A stretch of 64,000 bases of DNA from Rhodanobacter ginsengisoli (GTDB lineage: Bacteria > Pseudomonadota > Gammaproteobacteria > Xanthomonadales > Rhodanobacteraceae). Positions within the stretch are counted from its first letter, which is position 1, and every line of letters starts with the position of its first letter. Where the stretch lies: NCBI RefSeq assembly GCF_042657065.1, contig NZ_JBHSNF010000001.1:372001-436000 (forward strand), given 5' to 3'. Shown here one piece after another: positions 7,332-15,240 of the stretch. The notes beneath the pieces were generated by a model, which saw only the letters and a program-made list of their open reading frames with translations, made no database searches and was not told the origin of the DNA. Position numbers and translations under genes: made by a program.

Positions 7332-9110
7332 ATGTCACAAACTGTACTCACCGACACCTTCTTCACCAATTTCGATTTGCATCCGCTGCTGCAGCAGGGT
7401 CTGGACGACAGCGGTTTCACCCGCTGCACGCCGATCCAGGAAATGACCCTGCCGCTGGCACTGGCCGGACGCGACGTCGCCGGCCAGGCGCAGACCGGCA
7501 CCGGCAAGACCTGTGCCTTCCTGGTCGCGCTGATGAATCGCCTGCTGACCACACCGGCCGTGGCCGACCGCAAGGACAGCGACCCGCGCGCCCTGATCAT
7601 CGCCCCCACCCGCGAGCTGGCGATCCAGATCGACAAGGATGCGCAGGCGATCGGCCGGCACACGGGTCTGAAGACCGCGCTGATCTATGGCGGCGTCGAT
7701 TACGACAAGCAACGCCAGCAGCTGAAGGACGGCTGCGACATCATCATCGCCACGCCCGGCCGCATGCTCGACTACCACAAGCAGGGGGTCTTCAGCCTCA
7801 ACAGCGTCGAAGTGATGGTGATCGACGAAGCCGATCGCATGTTCGACCTGGGCTTCATCAAGGACGTGCGCTTCATCTTCCGCCGCCTGCCGCCACGCGA
7901 GCAGCGTCAGGTGCTGCTGTTCTCCGCCACGCTGAGCCACCGCGTGCTGGAGCTGGCGTACGAGCACATGCACGAGGCCGAGAAGCTGGTGGTGGAGAGC
8001 GAGAACGTCACCGCCGATCACGTGCGCCAGCTGGTCTACTTCCCGGCCAAGGAAGAGAAGATGCCGCTGCTGCTGAACCTGCTCGACCAGGCCAAGCCGA
8101 GCCGCAGCATCATCTTCGTCAACACCAAGGCCGCCGCCGAGCGGATCACCGAGCGGGTCAAGCGCCATGGTTGCCGCGTCGGCGCGATTTCCGGCGACGT
8201 GCCGCAGCTGAAGCGGCAGAAACTGCTGCAGCGTTTCCAGGAAGGCCAGCTGGACATCCTGGTCGCCACCGACGTGGCCGCGCGCGGCCTGCACATCCCG
8301 GCGGTGAGCCACGTCTTCAACTACGACCTGCCGCACGAGGCCGAGGATTACGTGCATCGGATCGGGCGTACCGCGCGGCTTGGCGCCGAGGGTGATGCGA
8401 TCAGCTTCGCCTGCGACCTGTATGCGATGTCGCTGCCCGACATCGAAGCCTATATCGGGCAGAGCATTCCGGTGGCGCAGATGGATCCGCAACTGCTGAT
8501 CATGCCCAAGCCGCGTGCGGTCGACGCCGAGTTTGCTGCCAATGCTGCTGCCGACAGCGCCGCCTACGGCGACGTGGTGCCGCCACGGCCTGGCGAAAAG
8601 CCGCGCCGTACCGGTGGTGCCGGCCGTAGCGGTGAGCGCAGCGGTGGCGCCGGCCATGCCGGCTCGCGCCCGCCACGTGAGCGCAGGCCGGCCGCCGTGG
8701 CATCCGAAAGCGTTGCCGCCGCGGTGGTCGAGCCGGTGGTCGCGGTCGCCGCGCAAACGGTTGAGGCGACCGGGGATACCTCCGTTGTCGAAGGTGCACG
8801 CAAGCCGCGTCGTCGTCGCGGCGGACGCAATCGCCGTCGCGAGGGCGAGGCGCCCGAGGCCGGCCAGACGAACGGCCAGACGAACGGCCAGACGAACGGC
8901 CAGAGTACCGCCGAAGCCGGCAGCGAGCGCGCTCCGAGGGGCGAGCGCCGTCCGCCGCGGGACCGCAACAAGGCGACCGAATCCAGCGGATCGGGTCACC
9001 AGCGTCCGTCGCGGCAGGTCGAGGTCACCGCCGGCAAGACCGGCGAGCATGCCCACCCGAACAAGCCCGGCTTGTTCCGCCGGCTGACCCGGCTGTTCAC
9101 CGGCCGCTGA
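7332..9110 (+). CDS. rhlB: DEAD-box RNA helicase RhlB with RG-rich tail
   Basis: ATP-dependent RNA helicase, in E. coli a degradosome subunit. 592 aa. Helicase motifs in order: Q-motif (CTPIQEMTLP), AQTGTGKT, PTRELA, TPGRMLDY, VIDEADRMFDLGF (typical of RhlB), SATLSHR, RGLHIP and HRIGRTAR. After about residue 405 comes a ~185-residue tail rich in Arg, Gly, Ala and Pro, including three tandem QTNG units and RRRRGGRNRRR-type patches; such tails usually bind RNA. ATG 7332 gives the family N-terminus (MSQTVLTDTFF). Divergent from trxA. Confidence 0.95.
   Translation: MSQTVLTDTFFTNFDLHPLLQQGLDDSGFTRCTPIQEMTLPLALAGRDVAGQAQTGTGKTCAFLVALMNRLLTTPAVADRKDSDPRALIIAPTRELAIQIDKDAQAIGRHTGLKTALIYGGVDYDKQRQQLKDGCDIIIATPGRMLDYHKQGVFSLNSVEVMVIDEADRMFDLGFIKDVRFIFRRLPPREQRQVLLFSATLSHRVLELAYEHMHEAEKLVVESENVTADHVRQLVYFPAKEEKMPLLLNLLDQAKPSRSIIFVNTKAAAERITERVKRHGCRVGAISGDVPQLKRQKLLQRFQEGQLDILVATDVAARGLHIPAVSHVFNYDLPHEAEDYVHRIGRTARLGAEGDAISFACDLYAMSLPDIEAYIGQSIPVAQMDPQLLIMPKPRAVDAEFAANAAADSAAYGDVVPPRPGEKPRRTGGAGRSGERSGGAGHAGSRPPRERRPAAVASESVAAAVVEPVVAVAAQTVEATGDTSVVEGARKPRRRRGGRNRRREGEAPEAGQTNGQTNGQTNGQSTAEAGSERAPRGERRPPRDRNKATESSGSGHQRPSRQVEVTAGKTGEHAHPNKPGLFRRLTRLFTGR
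8862..8904 (+). repeat. 12-bp tandem repeat in the rhlB tail
   Basis: Three exact copies of a 12-base unit (8862-8873, 8874-8885, 8886-8897) plus seven bases of a fourth. In frame they encode repeated Gly-Gln-Thr-Asn. The exact DNA identity suggests recent slippage, so copy number may vary between strains. Confidence 0.85.
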
Positions 9111-9231
9111 GCGGGTCGATTGCCGTGGGATGAATCCGCGGCGATCGATGGGTTGGGGAAGTCCGCATCTTGGTGCCGGCTTCCCTTATCCTTGCCGCTG
9201 GCATGACGACGCGCAGGCTCGGGGATACGCG

Positions 9232-9909
9232 GTGATCCAGTTTGATCAAGTCAGCAAACGCTACGAGGGCGGCCATGAGGCGCTCTCGCAGCTTTCATTC
9301 GAGGTGCCGACCGGCGAGATGGCCTTTGTCACCGGCCATTCCGGTGCCGGCAAGAGCACCCTGCTCAAGCTGCTGGGGCTGATCGAGCGACCCTCCCACG
9401 GGGCGATCAGCATGGGCGGCAAGAACCTCGCGAAGATCCGCCGCAGCGGCGTACCGAAATGGCGTCGACAGATCGGCATGGTGTTCCAGGATCACCGCCT
9501 GCTGATGGACCGCACGGTATTTGCCAACGTCGAGCTGCCGCTGGTGATCGGCAGCATCGCCCGCGCCGAACGCGCCCGGCGCGTCCGCGCGGCGCTGGAG
9601 AAGGTCGGCCTGCTAGCCTATGAGCGACAGTTGCCGGCGACCCTGTCTGCCGGGGAACAGCAGCGCGTGGGTATTGCCCGCGCCATCGTGGCGCGACCGA
9701 CCCTGCTGATCGCCGATGAACCGACCGGCAATCTCGATCCGCAACTGGCGCTGGAGATCATGGGCCTGTTCGCCGAGTTCCAGCAGGTCGGCACCACGGT
9801 GCTGATCGCCAGCCACGACCTGCCGCTGATCAAGCGCATGAAGCGACGCGTGATCGTCCTCGACCATGGCCGGCTGGTGGCCGACCTGGCTGCGCAGGAG
9901 GTGCTGTGA
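9232..9909 (+). CDS. ftsE: Cell division ATP-binding protein FtsE
   Basis: ATPase of the FtsEX divisome complex, which transmits ATP hydrolysis to periplasmic murein-hydrolase activators such as EnvC. 225 aa. Starts MIQFDQVSKRYEGG; Walker A GHSGAGKST (about residues 36-44), ABC signature LSAGEQQR, Walker B LLIADEPTGNLD and the switch His in IASHD are all present. GTG 9232 matches the family N-terminus; the frame upstream is open to 9130 but without homology. Overlaps ftsX by 4 bases, indicating translational coupling. Confidence 0.94.
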   Translation: MIQFDQVSKRYEGGHEALSQLSFEVPTGEMAFVTGHSGAGKSTLLKLLGLIERPSHGAISMGGKNLAKIRRSGVPKWRRQIGMVFQDHRLLMDRTVFANVELPLVIGSIARAERARRVRAALEKVGLLAYERQLPATLSAGEQQRVGIARAIVARPTLLIADEPTGNLDPQLALEIMGLFAEFQQVGTTVLIASHDLPLIKRMKRRVIVLDHGRLVADLAAQEVL

Positions 9910-10886
9910 ACAGGCCTGCGGAAAACATTTCAGCCGGTTCCGACGCTCCGGCGCGCAACCAGCACAGCCATGGGCGGCGCTTCGCCAGCTGGCAGGAGCA
10001 TCACGGCTGGAGCGCGGCGGCGAGCCTTCGGCGGCTGGCTTCGCGTCCGCTGGGCAGCCTGCTGACGATTGCGGTGATGGGGCTGGCGCTGGCCTTGCCG
10101 TTGGCGTTCTACCTGTTGCTGGGCAACGTGCAGAAACTCGGCGACGCGCTGGGCCAGAGCCAGTCGATCAGCGTATTCATGCAGCCGGGGCAGACCGCGC
10201 AGCAGGCGCAGTTGCTGGCCAGGCAACTGGGGGATCGCGCGGAAGTGGCCGCGGTCACCGTGAAGACCCCGCAGCAAGGCATGGACGAACTGGCGAAAAT
10301 GCAGGGATTCTCCGGCGCCCTGAAGACGCTCGACGACAATCCGCTGCCTTACGTGCTGCAGCTGCAGCCGCGTGCCGACGTGGGCGCCAGCGCCCTCGAG
10401 CAACTGGTGACCGACGTGCGCACGATGCGCAGCGTCGATCTGGTGCAGGACAGCGGCAGCTGGCGGCAACGACTGGATGCCCTGCTCGGCGTCGGCAGGC
10501 GGGCCGTATTGATACTGGCGTCGTTGCTGGCGCTGGCGGCCTTGCTGGTGGTCGGCAACACGGTGCGGGTGGACATCGCCAGCCGCAGCGAGGAAATCGG
10601 TGTGTTGTTGCTGGTCGGTGCCAGCAGCGCGTTCGTGCGTCGCCCCTATCTGTATGCGGGGCTCTGGTATGGGCTGTTCAGCGGGGTGCTCGCCGCGCTG
10701 CTGGCGGTGCTGATCGAGTTCGCGCTGGCCGCGCCGGTGGCGCAACTGAGCCGGGCCTATGATGGGCGGCTCGAGGTCGGCGGATTGCCGTTGTGGTTGC
10801 TGCTGGCGGTTCCGCTGGCGGCGGCGGCGCTGGGCTGGCTGGGAGCGCGCCTGGTCAGTGCCTGGCAATTGCGCAGGGTGGTGTGA
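9906..10886 (+). CDS. ftsX: Cell division protein FtsX
   Basis: Inner-membrane partner of FtsE. 326 aa. A ~50-residue cytoplasmic N-terminus, first membrane segment (LLTIAVMGLALALPLAFYLL), a periplasmic loop of roughly 140 residues that in E. coli contacts EnvC, then three further membrane segments at the C-terminus, the standard FtsX fold. Starts with GTG inside the ftsE stop (GTGA), preceded by AGGAGG. envC lies about 4.4 kb downstream on the opposite strand, so the partner is in the neighbourhood but not in the operon. Confidence 0.93.
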   Translation: MNRPAENISAGSDAPARNQHSHGRRFASWQEHHGWSAAASLRRLASRPLGSLLTIAVMGLALALPLAFYLLLGNVQKLGDALGQSQSISVFMQPGQTAQQAQLLARQLGDRAEVAAVTVKTPQQGMDELAKMQGFSGALKTLDDNPLPYVLQLQPRADVGASALEQLVTDVRTMRSVDLVQDSGSWRQRLDALLGVGRRAVLILASLLALAALLVVGNTVRVDIASRSEEIGVLLLVGASSAFVRRPYLYAGLWYGLFSGVLAALLAVLIEFALAAPVAQLSRAYDGRLEVGGLPLWLLLAVPLAAAALGWLGARLVSAWQLRRVV

Positions 10887-10955
10887 TGGCTCTTCGATGC
10901 GGTGACGTGAATCGCAGCGGTTGATGTGGGCCTCGGTGCATTATCTTCAATTGAA

Positions 10956-10977
10956 GCGGGCGCGGGGGTGCGCCCGC
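10956..10977. terminator. Hairpin between ftsX and the receiver gene
   Basis: Perfect 8-bp GC stem (GCGGGCGC at 10956-10963 with 10970-10977, loop GGGGGT). It has no clear U-tract, so it may be an attenuating or Rho-assisted structure rather than an intrinsic terminator. Confidence 0.35.
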
Positions 10978-11025
10978 AGGTTCATCGGCTAGGGACCGCC
11001 ACGGGTCGGGTGGGTGAGTGAAGGA

Positions 11026-11868
11026 ATGAGTACAAATATCAGCGGCCGTCTGCTGACCGAGGCGCCGCGCGTGCTGGTGGTCGATGGCTCGCGCGTGGTG
11101 CGACAGTTGATCAGCCGCGTGCTCAAGGCCGAGCTGCCCGGGGTCGAAGTGGTGGGTTGCGGCAGCGGCGAGGAGGCGCAACAGGTACTCGGCGAGGGCG
11201 TGTTCGACTTCATCACCATCGCACTGCGGCTGCCCGACATGGACGGGCTGGAACTGGCGAAGTTCGTGCGCGAATCGGCGCCGCAGATCTACGTGCCCAT
11301 CGTGGTGGTGTCCGGCGACGTCGAAGACCGCCTGCACCGGCGCTCGCTGGGCGAGGATGTCACCGATTATTTCGACAAGGCACTGGGTTTCCAGGCGCTG
11401 GCCGAGTTCATTCGCGGCTATGTGAGTCCGCAAGCCAGCGCGGAAGGTACTGTGCTTTACGTCGAGGACAGTCGGGTGGTGGCGCTGGCGACCCGCCGCA
11501 TGCTGGAGAAGATCGGACTTACCGTGCGTCACGTGGTCAGCGTCGAGGATGCGATCGCCCTGCTGGAGACGGATCGCTCGTTGGGCTGGATCGGTGCCGA
11601 CCTGGTGCTGACCGACGTCAGCCTGAAAGGCGAGCTGACCGGCGGCGATCTGCTCAAGCACATCCGTGGCGAATTCGGTTACGGCAAGGGTCGGCTGCCG
11701 GTGCTGGTGATGACCGGCGACGAGAATCCGGCCAACCAGGCCGCGCTGATCCGGGCCGGTGCGAACGATCTGGTCGAGAAGCCGGTCGAGGAGAAGCTGC
11801 TGGTCACCAAACTGCTGTTCCAGCTGCGCGTGGCCGGGCATCTGCGCGCGCACGCGCAAGACGCATGA
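11026..11868 (+). CDS. Double receiver-domain response regulator, first domain degenerate
   Basis: 280 aa, two CheY-like receiver domains and no output domain. Domain 2 (about 141-272) is complete: acidic pair Glu147-Asp148, phospho-acceptor Asp197 (LVLTDVSL), Thr230 and Lys252 (EKPVEE), with a small insertion after the phospho-site. Domain 1 (about 14-134) keeps Ser96 and Lys118, but the acidic pair is reduced to Asp20-Gly21 and the phospho-site position carries Ala66 (ITIALRLPDMDG), so it should not be phosphorylated. GGTGAG seven bases upstream supports ATG 11026; GTG 11014 is the alternative. No histidine kinase is nearby. The stop overlaps the ung start (ATGA). Partner kinase and output are unknown. 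Confidence 0.88.
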   Translation: MSTNISGRLLTEAPRVLVVDGSRVVRQLISRVLKAELPGVEVVGCGSGEEAQQVLGEGVFDFITIALRLPDMDGLELAKFVRESAPQIYVPIVVVSGDVEDRLHRRSLGEDVTDYFDKALGFQALAEFIRGYVSPQASAEGTVLYVEDSRVVALATRRMLEKIGLTVRHVVSVEDAIALLETDRSLGWIGADLVLTDVSLKGELTGGDLLKHIRGEFGYGKGRLPVLVMTGDENPANQAALIRAGANDLVEKPVEEKLLVTKLLFQLRVAGHLRAHAQDA

Positions 11869-12563
11869 GCGATACCCCGATCAAACTCGAGCCGTCGTGG
11901 AAGGCGCGCATCGGCGACTATCTGCTGCGCCCGGAGATGCAGGGCCTGTCGACGTTCCTGCGCGCCGAGAAGCACGCTGGCAAGCGGATCTACCCGCCTG
12001 GCCCGGAGATCTTTGCCGCGTTCGAACACACCCCGTTCGACGCCGTGCGCGTGGTTATCCTGGGGCAGGATCCCTACCACGGTCCAGGCCAGGCCCATGG
12101 CCTGTGCTTTTCGGTGCGTCCCGGTGTCCGGGTGCCGCCGTCGCTGGACAACATCTTCAAGGAAATCCAGCGCGACCTCGGCATCCCGCGCCCCGACCAT
12201 GGCTGCCTCACGGCCTGGGCCGATCGGGGCGTGCTGCTGCTCAACAGCGTGTTGACGGTGGAGGAGGGGCGTGCCGGATCGCATGCGAATCGGGGCTGGG
12301 AAGGTTTCACCGGCGCGGCGATCGACGCATTGAACCGCGAGCGTGAGGGCCTGGTCTTCCTGCTGTGGGGTGCCTATGCCCAGCGCAAGGGCCAGCTGAT
12401 CGACCCTGGCCGGCACTGCGTGCTGAGTTCGGTGCACCCGTCGCCGTTGTCCGCCCACCGCGGTTTCATCGGCTGCGGCCATTTCTCCGCGGCCAACGCC
12501 TGGCTGCAGGCCAGGGGGCAGTCGGCCATCGACTGGTCGTTGCCGTCGCGATCCCTGCTGTAG
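11865..12563 (+). CDS. ung: Uracil-DNA glycosylase (family 1)
   Basis: Removes uracil from DNA to start base-excision repair. 232 aa. Catalytic water-activating Asp69 lies in GQDPYHGPGQAHG and catalytic His191 in HPSPLSAHRGF; the uracil pocket residues LCFSV and LLLNSVLTVE are also present, as in E. coli Ung. Its ATG overlaps the stop of the receiver-domain gene by ATGA, so translation of the two is likely coupled even though no functional link is known. Followed by 190 bases of rpoH regulatory region. Confidence 0.96.
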   Translation: MSDTPIKLEPSWKARIGDYLLRPEMQGLSTFLRAEKHAGKRIYPPGPEIFAAFEHTPFDAVRVVILGQDPYHGPGQAHGLCFSVRPGVRVPPSLDNIFKEIQRDLGIPRPDHGCLTAWADRGVLLLNSVLTVEEGRAGSHANRGWEGFTGAAIDALNREREGLVFLLWGAYAQRKGQLIDPGRHCVLSSVHPSPLSAHRGFIGCGHFSAANAWLQARGQSAIDWSLPSRSLL

Positions 12564-12623
12564 GCCGCCTCACGGCCGCTTGAATGGGGGCGTGCGAGCC
12601 TCATGTGGATGCATCAGGGGTGC

Positions 12624-12652
12624 TGGACAAGGCCGATCTATATCTGTACCAT
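12624..12652 (+). promoter_or_regulatory. Possible sigma-70 promoter for rpoH
   Basis: TGGACA (12624-12629) and TACCAT (12647-12652) are spaced by exactly 17 bases upstream of the CIRCE element. Each hexamer has mismatches. A second -10-like TAATTA falls inside the CIRCE spacer (12710-12715), but it has no good -35. Confidence 0.3.
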
Positions 12653-12700
12653 TCGGTTCATTAAGGCCCGGGTCCGATCCGGTTCGAACCAATCGAGGTT

Positions 12701-12727
12701 TTAGCACTCTAATTATGTGAGTGCTAA
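12701..12727 (+). promoter_or_regulatory. Perfect CIRCE operator (HrcA site) upstream of rpoH
   Basis: TTAGCACTC (12701-12709), a 9-base spacer, then GAGTGCTAA (12719-12727): every base of the consensus CIRCE inverted repeat, ending 29 bases before the rpoH ATG and before its AGGAGG. CIRCE is the binding site of the HrcA repressor and usually controls groESL or the hrcA-grpE-dnaK operon. Its position implies HrcA control of sigma-32 synthesis in this organism (inference); hrcA itself is not in the window. Confidence 0.93.
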
Positions 12728-12756
12728 ACTTTGACGTCATGCAGGAGGTTTCACCC

Positions 12757-13614
12757 ATGTCTCAAGCCTTGGTGACTGCCAACTTTCCGCTACCGAGCGT
12801 GGTGGGTAGTCTGGATGCCTATATTTCCGCGGTGCACCGGATTCCGGTACTCAGCGTGGAAGAAGAACAGGCGTTGTCGCGGGATTATCTCGAAGAAGCG
12901 AATCTGGCTTCGGCGAAGAAGCTGGTGATGTCGCACCTGCGTTTCGTGGTGCATGTCGCCCGCGGCTACAGCGGTTACGGCCTGCAACTGGCCGACCTGA
13001 TTCAGGAAGGCAACATCGGCCTGATGAAGGCGGTCAAGCGTTTCGATCCGGATCAGGGCGTGCGCCTGGTCAGCTTTGCAGTGCACTGGATCCGTGCCGA
13101 GATGCACGAGTTCATCCTGAAGAACTGGCGCATCGTCAAGGTCGCCACCACCAAGGCGCAGCGCAAGCTGTTCTTCAATCTGCGCAAGAGCAAGAAGCGC
13201 CTGGGCTGGATGAACGCGGCCGAAGTGAGCACGGTGGCGAAGGATCTGGGTGTGCCCGAGGCGACGGTGCGCGAGATGGAGTCGCGGCTGTCCGGTCGGG
13301 ACATCGGCTTCGAGCCGATCGGCGACGACGAGGACGCCAAGCCGGCGCCAGCGGCGTTCCTGATCGACGATGGAGCCGATCCGTACGAGAACGTGTCCGA
13401 CGAGGACTACGCCGACAACCAGATGCAGACCCTGACCGATGCCCTGAGCCATCTGGACAAGCGTTCGCGCGACATCATCCAGCGTCGCTGGCTGGACGAC
13501 GAGAACAAGGCCACGCTGCAGGATCTGGCTGACGAGTACGGTGTCTCCGCCGAGCGCATCCGTCAGGTCGAGGCGAACGCGATGAAGAAGATGCGCGGCC
13601 TCTTCGCGGTGTAA
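12757..13614 (+). CDS. rpoH: RNA polymerase sigma-32 factor (heat shock)
   Basis: Directs RNA polymerase to heat-shock promoters. 285 aa, the length of E. coli RpoH. Region 2 is clear (LVMSHLRFVVHVARGYSGYG, DLIQEGNIGLMKAVKRFDP, VSFAVHWIRAEMHEFILKNW), followed by the RpoH box-like QRKLFFNLRKSK and region 4 with a helix-turn-helix (LQDLADEYGVSAERIRQVE). The start has a strong AGGAGG six to eight bases upstream. Control appears to include HrcA through the CIRCE element in its leader. A bidirectional terminator follows. Confidence 0.96.
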   Translation: MSQALVTANFPLPSVVGSLDAYISAVHRIPVLSVEEEQALSRDYLEEANLASAKKLVMSHLRFVVHVARGYSGYGLQLADLIQEGNIGLMKAVKRFDPDQGVRLVSFAVHWIRAEMHEFILKNWRIVKVATTKAQRKLFFNLRKSKKRLGWMNAAEVSTVAKDLGVPEATVREMESRLSGRDIGFEPIGDDEDAKPAPAAFLIDDGADPYENVSDEDYADNQMQTLTDALSHLDKRSRDIIQRRWLDDENKATLQDLADEYGVSAERIRQVEANAMKKMRGLFAV

Positions 13615-13672
13615 TGCGAGGCGTCGGGCAAGGCCGCAACAGTGGTTGCGGACCCTGTCACGGCACGCAACG

Positions 13673-13698
13673 AAACGGCCCGGGAAACCGGGCCGTTT
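13673..13698. terminator. Bidirectional terminator between rpoH and the S41 protease
   Basis: Perfect 11-bp stem (13673-13683 with 13688-13698; arm AAACGGCCCGG, loop GAAA). A-rich and T-rich flanks sit on either side. It separates convergent rpoH and the protease gene and can serve both. Confidence 0.75.
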
Positions 13699-13715
13699 GC
13701 GTTGTTGCGCCGGCC

Positions 13716-15110
13716 TCAGCGCCGGATCGCTGCAGCCTGGCGCAGGGCCATGCCCTTGAGCACGTTCAGCGCCTGTGACAGCGCGTAATCGCTGGTCGCC
13801 AGCTTGCCGTCGTCGGCGCTGCCGTCGTCGTTGATGTCGTTGCCGGCCTTGGCATGCTCGTTGGCCAGGTGATTGGGCAGGTCGGCCTCGGAATTGATCA
13901 GTGACGGTGCGCTGTCCGCCTTGCTCACGGTGAGATCGGCCAGTGCGATATCCGGTTTGATGCCTTCGGCCTGGATCGAGGCACCGCTCGGCGTGTAGTA
14001 GCGGGCGGTGGTGATCTTCACGGCATGGTCGGCGTCCAGCGGCAGCACCGTCTGCACCACGCCCTTGCCGAACGTGCGCTGGCCCATGATCAGCGCGCGA
14101 TGGTTGTCCTTCAGCGCGCCGGACACGATTTCCGCCGCCGAGGCGGTGCCGTTGTTGGTCAGCACGATCATCGGCGCACCGTCGAGCTGGTCGCCGGGGT
14201 GGGCGTTGAAACTCATGTTGGCGTCCTGCAACCGCCCGCGGGTGGTGACGATGATGCCGGAGTTGAGGAAATCGTCGCTGACCCCCACCGCCGCCGTGAG
14301 CAGGCCGCCGGGGTTGCTGCGCAGATCCAGCACGGCACCCTTCGCCGGACCGTTCTTCTTCAGCAGCTCGGCCAGCTTTCGTTGCAGGTCGCCCACCGTG
14401 TCATCCTGGAACTGGCTGATCCGGATGTAGGTGTAGCCAGGTTCCAGCTCGCGCACCTTGACGCTGCTGACCGAGATGTTCTCGCGCACCAGTTGCAGGT
14501 CGATCAGCTTGTTGCTGTTCTGATGGATGATGGTCAGCGCGACCTTGCTGCCGGGCTTGCCGCGCAGCTGCTTGAACATCTCGTCCACGTTCTGCGAATC
14601 GATCAGGATCCCGTTGATCTTGACGATGCTGTCGCCCGGCTTGATGCCGGCTCGTGCGGCCGGAGTGTCATCGATCGGCGAGACGATACGCAGGCCGCCG
14701 TCGACCTGCAGCACCTCGATGCCGAGGCCGCTGTACTGACCGGTGGTGTCCTCGCTGAGCTGGGCCAGGCCGTCCTTGTCCAGGTATTCGCTGTGCGGAT
14801 CGAGTCCGCTGAGCATGCCGGTGATCGCCGCCTTCATCAGGGTCTTGTTGTCGACCTTCTCCACGTAGGCCTGGCGCACCACCTCGTACACCCGGCTGAA
14901 ATTGCGGATGTCGTCCAGGTCGACCTGATCGGTGCTGGAACTGGCGCTGGCCGGTACGCTGGCACTGCTGCTGGCGGCCGGCAGGTCGATCGGCGGTGCG
15001 GCCGTGCTGCTGCCGCCGGCCACGGTGCTTTGCGCGTGCACGCCCGGTACGGCGAACAGGAATGGAACAGTCAGCAGCAGGACGAACTGATGACGGGAGG
15101 GAAGGCGCAT
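13716..15110 (-). CDS. ctpA: Periplasmic carboxy-terminal processing protease (S41)
   Basis: Ser/Lys protease that trims C-termini of envelope proteins, often with an effect on murein hydrolases. 464 aa. Signal peptide ending VHA near residue 26, a Ser/Ala-rich linker, then a PDZ domain (about 125-215; YSGLGIEV, GDSIVKING) and the S41 domain with nucleophile Ser324 (NNGTASAAE) and general base Lys349 (TFGKGVVQ), spaced 25 residues as in Prc. A GGAG eight bases upstream supports ATG 15110. It lies 130 bases downstream of envC on the same strand, a pairing common in proteobacteria. The symbol is by family; exact orthology is not checked. Confidence 0.92.
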   Translation of the reverse strand: MRLPSRHQFVLLLTVPFLFAVPGVHAQSTVAGGSSTAAPPIDLPAASSSASVPASASSSTDQVDLDDIRNFSRVYEVVRQAYVEKVDNKTLMKAAITGMLSGLDPHSEYLDKDGLAQLSEDTTGQYSGLGIEVLQVDGGLRIVSPIDDTPAARAGIKPGDSIVKINGILIDSQNVDEMFKQLRGKPGSKVALTIIHQNSNKLIDLQLVRENISVSSVKVRELEPGYTYIRISQFQDDTVGDLQRKLAELLKKNGPAKGAVLDLRSNPGGLLTAAVGVSDDFLNSGIIVTTRGRLQDANMSFNAHPGDQLDGAPMIVLTNNGTASAAEIVSGALKDNHRALIMGQRTFGKGVVQTVLPLDADHAVKITTARYYTPSGASIQAEGIKPDIALADLTVSKADSAPSLINSEADLPNHLANEHAKAGNDINDDGSADDGKLATSDYALSQALNVLKGMALRQAAAIRR

Positions 15111-15240
15111 GCGGGTGACTCCGTACAACGGGGAAACATCGCGCCGGAGCGCGACAGAAAAGGCGGCGGAAGCCATGGACAACCGAACGCCAGGGTAATT
15201 CACTGCTCAAGCACCAGCCTGCAGTGATGGCGTGATCGCG

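Noticed and set aside
8862..8904. Tandem repeat considered as a CRISPR or MITE
   Set aside because: The unit is 12 bases with no spacers and stays in frame within rhlB.
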